IMG/VR virus record: IMGVR_UViG_3300047548_000628
Span: 1-64,000 of that record
Source: a virus
Length of the DNA: 64,000 nt
Direction: 5' to 3' (one strand)
Made by a program: the position numbers and the translations under genes. Position 1 is the first letter of the stretch, and each line of letters starts with the position of its first letter. A model generated the notes under the pieces. The model did no database searches and had not been told where the DNA came from. It saw only the letters and a list, made by a program, of their open reading frames with translations. Positions 42,601 through 47,903 of this stretch are shown here, piece by piece.

Positions 42601-44006
42601 AACTCAATAGCAGATCCCACTCCCTCAACATAATAGCTACCTGTTGCATATTCTACGGGAACAATGTTACCGACAAATGTGACTTTTAGCCCATTAGTAA
42701 ATGTTACATTATTAGGGCTAACGTATGTTTTTTTACCTAAAATGTCTAAGATATTAATAATAGGCAATGTTATAGGATCAACTAATTCAATTCTACCTAC
42801 TAGGTTAGGATTATTACTACTTTGATACCACAATACATCTAATGGTGCAGTTAAGTAAGGTATTAAAACTATTTCTGCATATGAGTTTTTTACAAACTGT
42901 CTACCACTGTATTCTGTGCCATACAATATATTTAAAGAAGTGTTGTCTGGTATTAAACCTGTTTCTGTTAGGTTCAGTACAGGTGAATCAACGTTACCTG
43001 CAGCAGTGATAGTATAATAATGTTTTGTAATATCGGTGTAAGTTGTTTCTGAGTAATCGTCATCATCATAACTATCACCGTAGAAATCATTATATGCACC
43101 TAATGTACCAGGTGTTGTGCCGTAAAATATAACAGTTTTACCGATTAGTGATTGAACTGCTAACCCGTCGATTTTTGTATTACTGGTTATAGGAAGGCCC
43201 TGTAATTCTTCCCATTTTAAAGTAGTTGCTAAGTCGATATCAATTGAATTAGGGAACAACCAAGTATCTTGAGCTGTTGACATTGGAACTGTAAAAGTAA
43301 TTGTTCCTTCAGAGATGCCATTGTTTTCAACTCCTAAAACTTCTCTTGTACTAAAATTAGATCGTGTTATGTTTTTGCCAGACGTGCCGGGTTCTGATTG
43401 AATCCAAAAATCATCAGTTTGATTAACTGCAAATGTATATGTGCCACCTCTAATTAAAGTAAGAGTAGGGTTGACACCTTCAATTACTGTCGTAGGACTA
43501 GTAATTACATATCCCGCAGAACCTTGCGTCACTATAAGACTTAATCTATCAAAGAAACTAGTATTAGTAACTTGAACTGCATCAGGTCCGTTTGGTAACC
43601 AATAATACTGTGCGTAGTTAACCAATGTATCTAGATTTACAAAACTATCCCAAGAATAAAATTCATTATTAAACAATTCTGAATCATTTGTTACATTTGA
43701 ACCCTGCAATGTTAGAGTATCTGTCAATCCAGGATAAGTTAGTAAATCTACAGCAGTATTTGTATTGGTCTTTTTAAATATTACTGCAGGTTCTAGTTGA
43801 TAATCTGAACGCACTTTCGTAGGTTCAACTAGATATTTGTCACGTGCATTAATTCCATAACCGAATTTACTGCCTATGTATCCTTGAATTCTTTTAAAGT
43901 CAGGCTGCTGAACTAGTTGATCTAGCGACCCCTTTAAAAATTGACTGTTTGATTTTGTCTTAAAAACTTCTGGAAGAAAATCAATTGTTCGAACTCTTGT
44001 TACCAT
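27687..44006 (-). CDS. giant baseplate/tail protein (5,439 aa)
   Basis: One uninterrupted frame of 16.3 kb. The N-terminus (MVTRVRTIDFLPEVFKTKSN ... YYWLP near residue 135) resembles the baseplate-docking head of large-phage tail proteins. Residues about 2150-3050 contain FG-GAP/beta-propeller-like repeats (FGTSVAYIPDFGYLVGD, FGYSLSSNKYGSELLVGVP, FGYSVKFNQEDSFVVGAPSS). Residues about 4440-4710 contain BNR/Asp-box-like units (ISDDAVNWFTVG, LIYSTTNMSTWTAG, ILRSTNGTTWTQ, ILRSLNGSNWENM). A motif IGEEKISY ... LIRGFDDT near 3725 recurs near the C-terminus as INGERIRF ... LTRGVDGT. Its position between gp6 and the fibres fits a connector or giant fibre, gp7/gp10-like in place only. Confidence 0.9.
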   Translation of the reverse strand: MVTRVRTIDFLPEVFKTKSNSQFLKGSLDQLVQQPDFKRIQGYIGSKFGYGINARDKYLVEPTKVRSDYQLEPAVIFKKTNTNTAVDLLTYPGLTDTLTLQGSNVTNDSELFNNEFYSWDSFVNLDTLVNYAQYYWLPNGPDAVQVTNTSFFDRLSLIVTQGSAGYVITSPTTVIEGVNPTLTLIRGGTYTFAVNQTDDFWIQSEPGTSGKNITRSNFSTREVLGVENNGISEGTITFTVPMSTAQDTWLFPNSIDIDLATTLKWEELQGLPITSNTKIDGLAVQSLIGKTVIFYGTTPGTLGAYNDFYGDSYDDDDYSETTYTDITKHYYTITAAGNVDSPVLNLTETGLIPDNTSLNILYGTEYSGRQFVKNSYAEIVLIPYLTAPLDVLWYQSSNNPNLVGRIELVDPITLPIINILDILGKKTYVSPNNVTFTNGLKVTFVGNIVPVEYATGSYYVEGVGSAIELIPTEFFDNPPITEATTPDYITIARNSFDKNEWSRSNRWFHIDVLNATIAYNVTSPIALEALGNVNNRAKRPIIEFYPNLKLYNSGTLNRENVKYINFTVTDAFTQVAGTTSFYPDGSTALVSGDTIIFAGDNSVDVRNKIYVAQVSTVSPSTPPVITLSESPNGQVQFDQQVTVTSGTTYKQKSFYFDGLNWKQSQTKERKNQPPLFDVFDKNNNSFGDTEYYPSTTFNGCTLFEYATGSGADDAVLGFPIKYTSGNQFGDIVFNASLNTQTFEYLDNFTDTTLNVGSGFVFKYETRDKFTRNIGWQTTVDESFQYQVFNKVSTEISNSRFICDVKVNDPQSTAWPTIVVYANNSRLDSSKYTVSTSTNSTTITLVDDIVLGSPVDILIYSDQVSSEGYYQVPFNLDRNPFNGEIEQIPLGDIRGHYKSILNNAPGVTGIAFGANNYRDLGNLIPYGTKIIQNSASIVSSGMFLRNIYNFFDSLAYNSVQYTQFKTLLVDLVVTNDYTSMDSTEFVLDDILEKVASVKSDTNPFFWSDMIPNKDSFSTKSYVFKSSIDNSRFTLSRVYDFTSANYYGVLVYLTRRVNGLMQQTQLLKDIDYTISSTENILTVTKDLQSGDLITIKEYDQTYGSYVPNTPTKLGLYPKYIPEVIYDDSYRYPTYFIQGHDGSFNKLYGTYENGVLNDLRDRVLLEFEKRVFNNLKTSNAIPLTYDEIVPGQFRNVGYTLEEYNTMYSSMFLNWAGANRIDYQEHDYQSTNPYTFNYRGASYKFNSKKIAQGSWRGIYLWLYDTIYPDTKPWEMLGFTIKPEWWDTRYGVAPYTSGNTFMWQDIENGYVWNNGNPYINTQRTRPGLLSILPVDSNGDLKSPFDFLIGSYDADNFGNPWILGDDGPAEYSYLKSSTWPFDLMRLAALTNPAKFFALGIDVDKYKYDSEFGQYLFNGRYRDYLSLTSIYGNGVAAHSYMNWFIDYVNQYEVNGTDYVTNLIGNLDVRLTYRLAGFSDKDLLDFFVEKGSTLSSNNSLLIPEDNYSILLYDNQPTDTIIYSSIIVQKTTNGYRVYGNSQTKTYFKSFIPSSNGMTTEFTVNNNTIYVPKNYVDKSVIIPYGHEFSNVTELATFIRGYGLYLASQGLKFTDIENGIELSWDQMIYETYYWTLTGWEVGSTINVNPSARNIIIDKESHVVQPLTIAKDNFVLNQNLLPINLNDLYVYRDGTYFNVKSLNQGDSLSFITANTSTIEHVVVFDNETIFNDVIYNLTTGLRQQRMYVKGSKTAEWNGTVNAAGFIINQDNIQEWQQNTKYTKGTIVKFKNDYYIANEVVIIPSPTFDYTKWLKTSYDMIQKGLLPNPSTRAYESTLYYDTTNPNLESDADLLAFSLIGFRPRQYFAQANLDDATQVNLYKNMIEVKGTVSGVTQLEGINLQENTLNYDVHENWAIKVTEFGGILNQNFIEITLDETALTGNPSIASIVDRNTVEGTQQAIPLYNIKNYGRPVTSVDILPTIPQGRNTRLPSAGYVNLNDITQYGYNVSNLPDALINEVYRNDYLYVADKGSTWQVYTPVSTNAQVISVVNNLNGTVTVEFDKNHNLYKNQVMGILGFDSRIDGYHTVIDVIGLQSLTVSLTLDPGVTVINGAGISFLLQSQRVVTARDIPSLPLLNSEYSTNKVWVDSNVDGNWTVYEKTNNYANVPFAKSGGMITETFGTSVAYIPDFGYLVGDSAAGKVYVFVQADNGSFFLKDTMSYPGTTFGTVIAYSEQLVVITAPGPALGISQIYIYRIPTTNSINGLTLQQVITFGGTIGKSVTISQDSNLLYLGSEDNNLVVIFQLDRVPTHTGSGLSLAAATQVRSKQFICSGNVGNLITEGQRVSFSTAYTNLGVTTYYPITEFMNEFKVLGNQTGLLSYGDQVTFNTSGTGSTIAYTIGSFYVDEGLTLNITGAAGNGTFAAVSYAAQAVAPFQIGEKIIISGMTPAAYNGTHTVVACTTTQVTFASTATGPMTVAGTVSAPTITVFSTIENFATGTNINVGNPIYKITFSQDDVHTVVTSTYNSSTNKTTFLLQDEISYSTPSGSNIFIVSDAFSIGGILSSVLAAEDDKYGFSLTTNYDGSKLFVGAPYTDFSESLTDTGVVFAYDRLIINVEVQYDQKEGQPFVIRPPFTPTDQTRVLLNGVLLQSNQYIVIFGVIFIDDIGMVAGDILTVNSINFVLTSQLFSQDNLSDLRQGELFGYSLSSNKYGSELLVGVPFDVSNNTQKEGSVIRFTNAGKRFGRIQGVIECNLYEPTYLLLNGQIVNAFSETPLLATISTGATTCTISALAASYLPNSGVISFTNTLTGSIQSIAYTSVNATTGVITFAVPLPTKNGSSQTFTAGTTTVTLPLGNAANVANAINNTNIDNIRAFSTEDNRLQIFLLKNNLGQSNNKLNLGVFNGNFLTMLGVIDYVKSQVIQDPHAQTHTQFGYSVKFNQEDSFVVGAPSSDRYNSTTFDEQYEDTHKNTVFDNDLTIFEDRAFNAGSVYMYDYIVSYDESLTNIGNYIYAQSCNYTTNDYGSFPYYGQVVDYNDGVVMVGAPQFKPGVENGQTWIFANDSMEPNWHPYRESDPIVNTEKIQKAQLYDNVTNETLVSLDYIDPLQGKLLGVVGENLDFVSTTDPANYTAVDINNGSATWSWAQVGKLWFDTSTTKFLNYHQNDVTYNSEYWGSVFPGSTVTVYTWIESLVLPVLYEGPGTVYDSGKYSTVYVTDSNDNLVPKYYFWVRGTNQLFTAAGKTLTDSIIEQYIANPKNSGIAFVAPLRPNTYAFYNSKEYINNKTTNFHLGYSSSDNDNTGHQEFQLIRTNFTDDFLYGFVNTSKGYAVPTSLYDKYIDSFSGTDEMGAPVPDITLPKLMQSGVSVRPRQSFYYNRLLALQNYLEYANNVVKQYPINEMGNITFLYAQGEFYNTPNYWENIYWWAEGYSNTTKARFEVPIYSDLLTLTPTEGLIVGVAQNPQGKREVYVYRESKWSRIGLEDGTIQFLDSLWDYSSNQIGFGENFFDNTPYDSYPSVETRYIIRALNEQIYVGSLQQHRNNSLTLMFEYIQSESVENQNYLPWLTKTSFVDVHYTVRELTENEKFQRDNQTLLEGYINELKPYRVVLKDFYLKYSKTDLYAGEITDFDLPAVWNDTIGRFVSPQLTFNQDNGPYKFGVENNIWNEYQYSDWFNNYGTIFSEISNTLVTELSEFISSTQTYLYVKNSNSLPVTGVIRIGEEKISYGGISQLEGKLTGLIRGFDDTVSSSHTANASVYMDVPAVVVLDAGRDYASTPNVIAYVDLSKYPPPKREARLQAVMAVDKVASITVVDPGEGYVTTPSIVIESSVEYTSTKDAINFVSNLVQVETTDLATGELVYVSSSADNGSKKIIPDGYYYINVIEISLLSVTGTSLVSFYTTLADSIKGINRVDFTNSEYISNSYTITVGIRARARATMDSLQVRSLKPTLRFDRTSYRPMITPWTPNEYYSSQYISYGNDASSPIKLYDSLVYENVSGTVSPAGGTGATFTVYVVVTGVEYNVSVEDLGQDYDIGDVITILGTSLGGTTSNNCIITVDAVDGDGGITDVSVSGTPFISTEGIYINPSYASLQGALLPVTDLSSVDGSAVVTVDLNYSGLKPGQINNTYMYFFTEPTEANQGIYVYDDSLSGGAVIRISRPKFNPSDLSNLYEILIEDAGLGYAEGNEIRISGSLLGGQNGINDAIIVITKVNPDTSIFSATISGTANGDFGRYYVRVNSYDSALNQCEMSIFSDQNLLIPVSYASFIWNGTNTSYGYLPEQIVDNYTFNYNVGSVVSYAGYVWKCINANNDSEFNVNNWIIISSDNYILNALDRIEAYYEPTINMPGKDPQQLMKGISYPNNTYLGNKFAPEDEIPLDFILRNNTFYPRTINIKGVVFNGNTVVAVGDSTSGSSVLIYDNETSLFSNYNISEVSLGITDLSFSNGRYVLTTTNQNQSVWISDDAVNWFTVGTYSPYDFMDYDELQYDSSGLVVESYPKNGALAADEFSLVTGNQSISKSTDEVVWEEIFNIQSNLNQILKDIIYVDISAFTGYMAFGVGEEVTSGAGTAAPVISSCSLIYTSDDTTVWTKQTPTLSTLGIYGAVATTTSVIVVGESGLIYSTTNMSTWTAGVISGSPVTTNINSVAFGNGVFVAVGDKTGTSSTDPGLILRSTNGTTWTQVSSVFFTNNNLNKVTYGEDGYFYAAGENATILRSLNGSNWENMSNIQVDDPYYIVQGNDFLFGYGPEELVPGIVTDTLSMYVRSAPGAYWDLDTVTTINPDVPYWYKHTGFNMQTVVAKPDNDNVVSFAGLVVNPMTLSVFVIDDETQLGTRIYTDLSSNTPVTTSSNPIGYSIDWITETITLSGAISATESIMIEVYEVGNGQELVRANSKIYPMKTDGNGKTIIVFEQLYQEIVADPVVFVNGVKFEYVTTFTDTNQFTVTNTSENFLMLQFNTALSSETDYVVYAILATGSTLRNRNQVLNYSIPETQVYVPTGTETTIDLDFDISIGTNEDNAIVEVNGERLIPVTEYSFNTSTNQLVLVNSVTSDDIVAITTYNDTSRQWLVTDTYTGISVYPISYIDTSLAVATITFETDPAYSSGTMVYINGTNGTVELNRNAYYVKPVEVDSVYYYEIYTDADLYYPVTGHDIGTYTGGGVASESTFSVPYPDVPFGMDPMTYTEGSRTWITVNSKRIDPSLVIFGENNQLSIISDISSSDQVVITAMVTGASPNPMTFDININKYSTPVAYRTNLQDGSWLTEEFTGETDYMTFFNVSNLVESISKTLTVIANGTELYTLLQVNINQIKEVIVYNNTTLTTLSSNDFTLSLISGASGLTFTNGAEEGDSITVTLILGDTVEINGERIRFSTISIENNTISGLTRGVDGTLVAPVHPQYAIGYGINDARRLTPEQYSVVWESTDIVSTSYYDEIPKTDPLQISTTEIAQFLQSSASN

Positions 44007-44022
44007 TTGTTATGCCTATAAT

Positions 44023-47000
44023 TTAACTGTTTGGTTGTAACTCTGCGGGAGTCAATGCTGCGATTACTACAATGTCTGACCCTTGTGCTGCACTTGCAAA
44101 AATTTCATAAGGGGTAGAATGTATTTCGTATAAATCACCGAAAGATAGTTGAGGATCGTTGGGTACTAAAACAGCAGAGCTAATCAAATCTCCGATTTGA
44201 TTGTGAAGATATGCTGCTAATTCACTAAAATAGAACGTGTCACCAAAATCCCAATTATCTATACTAAAGTAATTGTTAATTTCTGTTAACACTGCGCTAC
44301 GTATTTCATTGTCGCTAGCAGTGGTAGTACTTGATTTGATTACCTTAATCGTTGCTTGTAGCTCAGGTGGCGCTTTATCACCAAATAACGGTTTGAACTT
44401 TGCGCTATTGACAACTAAACTATCGCTCAACATTTTATACTCATTGACTTTATAATATGTTTGCGTTAATTCATTAATAGTTGGTTTTGCAGGTTCCGCA
44501 ACTGTACCGGTTGCGTCACGTAACCAGTTAGTATATTGAGTATAATATGCAGATGTCAAAATATATAAATCAATAATGTTTGTAGTTCCAGGATCAATAC
44601 GAGTTGTTTCGCTTGAAATATGTTTGTACTGGAAATAGAACCCTTGTCTACCTGTTCTAGCTACATAGTTATTTAACAATTCTAAATTTACTATATTTGC
44701 AGATGTAGCATCATTAACTGATCTATAGAAATTATTTTCAAGCACTGCATAAAATACCTGACCTACTCTATATTCGTATTTTACTAACGCAATATCTGCT
44801 TGAGTCCCGTATCCATACACAATGTCATTCGTAGGAACAATTTCGAAACGAGTCAATAAATTAGCGTCTGTTAATTTTCTAAAGAAAGTAAAATATTTGG
44901 TGTTTCGAGTATTGTTTACATAACCAACTAAATTTAAAAAGAAATCAGGATCTTTGAAAGTTCCTACATCGGTTATGTATCCATTACTTACCTCAACAGA
45001 ATAGTCATCAACATATCCATCAGATTCTAATAGCTGCCCAACTACACTTAGCCTAAAGTCTTTAGGCAATGGACTATTACTAGAAGGTTGTGAGTTTGAT
45101 TTCAATACAGAAATATAATCTTGCATCAACTTACCGGATGCTGGATCATAAATGATTTTGTCTCTATCAAATGAGAATCTAACGTCACTTACACTACCAA
45201 AGTAATATGTTAGCTTTCTCCAAGATACTAAGTACCTGCCTATGCCTACACTTTGAAATTTTACAAAATATTGTAGATCAGAATACGAACTGGTTGACCA
45301 ACGTTCTTGATTAATCAGTAAAGAATTATTGTAGACCAAAGAGAAATTTTGATTTAGTCTTATTTTAGTTGTGCATTCTTGTACTAATGCGTTGCTTAGA
45401 GTATTACTAAAACTAGGAATCACTACGGTTAGAATTGCACCGTCAGGTATAGTATTGTTTAAAATAACAGGACCAGAGTCGTTACTTAAATTGCCCTCAC
45501 CTGAATTAGACCCATCGCCTATAACTTCAGACACAGTTGTCCATATTGATGTTACATCACTAGATGTAGGTAAGCCTGCAATAAGACGATTATCAACTGG
45601 ATCAAAGTAATACCCAGGTGGCGCTGTAAACGAAATCATAGAACCAACTGTTACATATCTCAAGTTATTAGAACCATAAATACCAATGTTTACTGGAATG
45701 TTTGATGTGTTATAAAAATAACCAGTACTTTGTCCACCGTCATTCGTAGATTGATTCCACGTGATTGTGCCGTCGCCGCTTGCGTCATTTATTAATTTTC
45801 TAGAATAAAATTGAGTATAGTATTGATATGAGCGGTTGTCGCCCAACACGTTTGGTAGATATTCACTTAAAAAGTTAATAATATCATTTGTCGTATTTGC
45901 TACAAAAAACGTGAAACCATCATTCAACTCTTGGTATAAGGCACCATCGTCTGCAAAATCATTTGTACTAGAATACTTTCCGCTGGGATCAAGTAAATCA
46001 TAATTGCGACTTACTCCTATACTAGTGCGATTTATTGCTTTAGATTTTATAATAGAACTATACAAAGTAAACGGGAAGTTATTATAGTCTTCACCGTTGA
46101 CCATTCTGTTTTGTGTGTAATATCTTTGCGGAGCACGAAGTTTAATATCAGCTAAACTTTCTCGTGCCTGTGCTGTTGAAACAGGTAATTCTAGTGTTAA
46201 TGCCATAGTTAATGTTTCTACTCTGCCTCTTCTGCTAACATAGTTTAGATTAACTATTAGATTTTGGAATTCACTAGGGTCAATTACATATGATAGCCCG
46301 TTACTAGAGCGTACATACGATGTGAAGCTTCCTACAGGAATTTCACTAAAAACACCGTCACCAAAAATATAACTTACTTGATCGTTGGATCTTGAATTGA
46401 CGCTGAATAATTTTTTGTTTGATGTTAGTCTTTGTAAGTTAGAGCTAGCATAAACACTGTCAACTTTTATCCATTCAATAAACTCACCGGTTGTGCTATT
46501 AGTTTGATATAACCAAGTATCTGTGTTGTTGATACCTTCAATATTGATAGCGACCGATTGATTTGATATTTGTTCTTCTAGTAAGAAATCAAAAGTTTGT
46601 AATGTACCTTGTTTAAAGTACATAAAAAATCCTGTATTTGGACTTCCAAACCCCAACTTATCATTTCTATATAATAAATTAAACGTAGTAGCGATACCTG
46701 GACTTACTTCACGAACATCTTCGCTGTCAACCGTAGTTACACTGACTCCCTCAAATGACATGGGAATATTGTCAACAGTCGCAGTAAATGGAACTGTAGG
46801 AGAAGCTCCTGCAGGTAAAGCAATGCTATATTCGTCAGTCTTTACACCTAATACTGTCTTAGTGTTGCCGGGACTACCGAATTTTTGAGAGTCGATTAAT
46901 GCTGCATTAATAATGGTGTTGAATTGCTGTTGCCAATTTGGATTTGCAGGATCATTCCAGAGAATAGTAAGATTACTTAAATTGAGATTGTTAATGTCTC

Positions 47001-47388
47001 TAATTTGTTCAGTTGTAGAGATGCTAGATACTTTCAAATATCCTTGGCCTGCAATATTTCTTTTAGGGGTATAACCAACTAAATTAGCTAACTTGATAAC
47101 AGAATCTCTACGCTCAGCAGTATCGATGAAATTTTCACGGGTGTTTAAGTCTCCGCGGAACGCTAACGCTTGCCCCATATAGGCAATTACGTCTAAGAGT
47201 GCTACATATTCGCTAGACTCGATATAATCGTTAAACGTTTCTGGATAGTAGGTTCGAAGGTAATCTACAAAAGTTTTTCTGATAGTTTCAAAATCATAAC
47301 TCTGAAAGTCAGCTTGACTATAGTTTTTGTAGATTGTTTTCCAATCGTTTACACCAAAAATATTTGTTTGTCTTGAACTTGTGGCCAT
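44023..47388 (-). CDS. 6: baseplate wedge protein, T4 gp6-like
   Basis: The start is ATG 47388 (MATSSRQTNIFGVNDW) behind GAGATAATAG. An in-frame GTG at 47418 overlaps the late promoter box and cannot be the real start. The product is 1,121 aa, longer than T4 gp6 (about 660). Typical gp6 family sequence: YPETFNDYIESSEYVALLDV, DVIAYMGQALAFRGDLNTRE and RRDSVIKLANLVGYTPKRNI in the first 130 residues; the C-terminus has DNWDFGDTFYFSELAAYLHN. gp6 dimers form the inner ring of the baseplate. The gp25 gene lies just upstream, in the usual order. Confidence 0.92.
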   Translation of the reverse strand: MATSSRQTNIFGVNDWKTIYKNYSQADFQSYDFETIRKTFVDYLRTYYPETFNDYIESSEYVALLDVIAYMGQALAFRGDLNTRENFIDTAERRDSVIKLANLVGYTPKRNIAGQGYLKVSSISTTEQIRDINNLNLSNLTILWNDPANPNWQQQFNTIINAALIDSQKFGSPGNTKTVLGVKTDEYSIALPAGASPTVPFTATVDNIPMSFEGVSVTTVDSEDVREVSPGIATTFNLLYRNDKLGFGSPNTGFFMYFKQGTLQTFDFLLEEQISNQSVAINIEGINNTDTWLYQTNSTTGEFIEWIKVDSVYASSNLQRLTSNKKLFSVNSRSNDQVSYIFGDGVFSEIPVGSFTSYVRSSNGLSYVIDPSEFQNLIVNLNYVSRRGRVETLTMALTLELPVSTAQARESLADIKLRAPQRYYTQNRMVNGEDYNNFPFTLYSSIIKSKAINRTSIGVSRNYDLLDPSGKYSSTNDFADDGALYQELNDGFTFFVANTTNDIINFLSEYLPNVLGDNRSYQYYTQFYSRKLINDASGDGTITWNQSTNDGGQSTGYFYNTSNIPVNIGIYGSNNLRYVTVGSMISFTAPPGYYFDPVDNRLIAGLPTSSDVTSIWTTVSEVIGDGSNSGEGNLSNDSGPVILNNTIPDGAILTVVIPSFSNTLSNALVQECTTKIRLNQNFSLVYNNSLLINQERWSTSSYSDLQYFVKFQSVGIGRYLVSWRKLTYYFGSVSDVRFSFDRDKIIYDPASGKLMQDYISVLKSNSQPSSNSPLPKDFRLSVVGQLLESDGYVDDYSVEVSNGYITDVGTFKDPDFFLNLVGYVNNTRNTKYFTFFRKLTDANLLTRFEIVPTNDIVYGYGTQADIALVKYEYRVGQVFYAVLENNFYRSVNDATSANIVNLELLNNYVARTGRQGFYFQYKHISSETTRIDPGTTNIIDLYILTSAYYTQYTNWLRDATGTVAEPAKPTINELTQTYYKVNEYKMLSDSLVVNSAKFKPLFGDKAPPELQATIKVIKSSTTTASDNEIRSAVLTEINNYFSIDNWDFGDTFYFSELAAYLHNQIGDLISSAVLVPNDPQLSFGDLYEIHSTPYEIFASAAQGSDIVVIAALTPAELQPNS

Positions 47389-47408
47389 ACTATTATCTCT
47401 CAATAATG

Positions 47409-47416
47409 TATTTATC
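47409..47416 (-). promoter_or_regulatory. GATAAATA late promoter box before gene 6
   Basis: GATAAATA lies 20 bases before ATG 47388 with a ribosome-binding site between, the classical late-promoter layout. Confidence 0.7.
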
Positions 47417-47435
47417 ACAAGAAAAAACCGTGTTT

Positions 47436-47885
47436 TTAAGATGAGAGTGCGGTTGAAGTTGTCTTATCAAACAGTATTGAAAGTTGTATAGGATCGTTGA
47501 ACAATGACACAGCAATTTCTAATTCGATTAGAATTCCATTTTCTGTAGGGTAACAAGTGACATAGTTTAATATCAATCTAGGATCTAAACTTATTACTCT
47601 TTTGAGTTCTTCTTCTAATTGTGTTTGAACGTCAAAAACGTTTGGTTCGAATATAAAGTTCCAAATGTTAGTACCATATTCAGGTTTTCCAGGTAACTGC
47701 CCTTGTGGGGTGTTCAATGCATTTAGAAGGTCACGTATAACTAGTTCTTGGTCTAGTAATCTGAACTTTCTCGTAGGATTTACAGGATTTGTGATAGAAC
47801 CTGCTCCGCCATCAACACCCGAGGTAGTCTGAGTCCTACGTACTTCATCTAACCCTTGTGTACTAAAACCAATATATTTTGCCAT
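47436..47885 (-). CDS. 25: baseplate wedge protein, T4 gp25-like
   Basis: A 149-aa protein of the GPW/gp25 family, a conserved wedge component linking sheath and baseplate. Diagnostic segment: LPGKPEYGTNIWNFIFEPN near residues 67-85, followed by an amphipathic helix (QLEEELKRVISLDPR) and a strand pair ending in FDKTTS. AGGTGA ribosome-binding site. It lies between gp5- and gp6-like genes. Confidence 0.95.
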   Translation of the reverse strand: MAKYIGFSTQGLDEVRRTQTTSGVDGGAGSITNPVNPTRKFRLLDQELVIRDLLNALNTPQGQLPGKPEYGTNIWNFIFEPNVFDVQTQLEEELKRVISLDPRLILNYVTCYPTENGILIELEIAVSLFNDPIQLSILFDKTTSTALSS

Positions 47886-47903
47886 AAGTTCACCTAATAA
47901 TAT

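Noticed and set aside
47389-47418. Upstream GTG start for the gp6-like gene
   Set aside because: The GTG overlaps the GATAAATA late promoter box; the ATG at 47388 has a ribosome-binding site.
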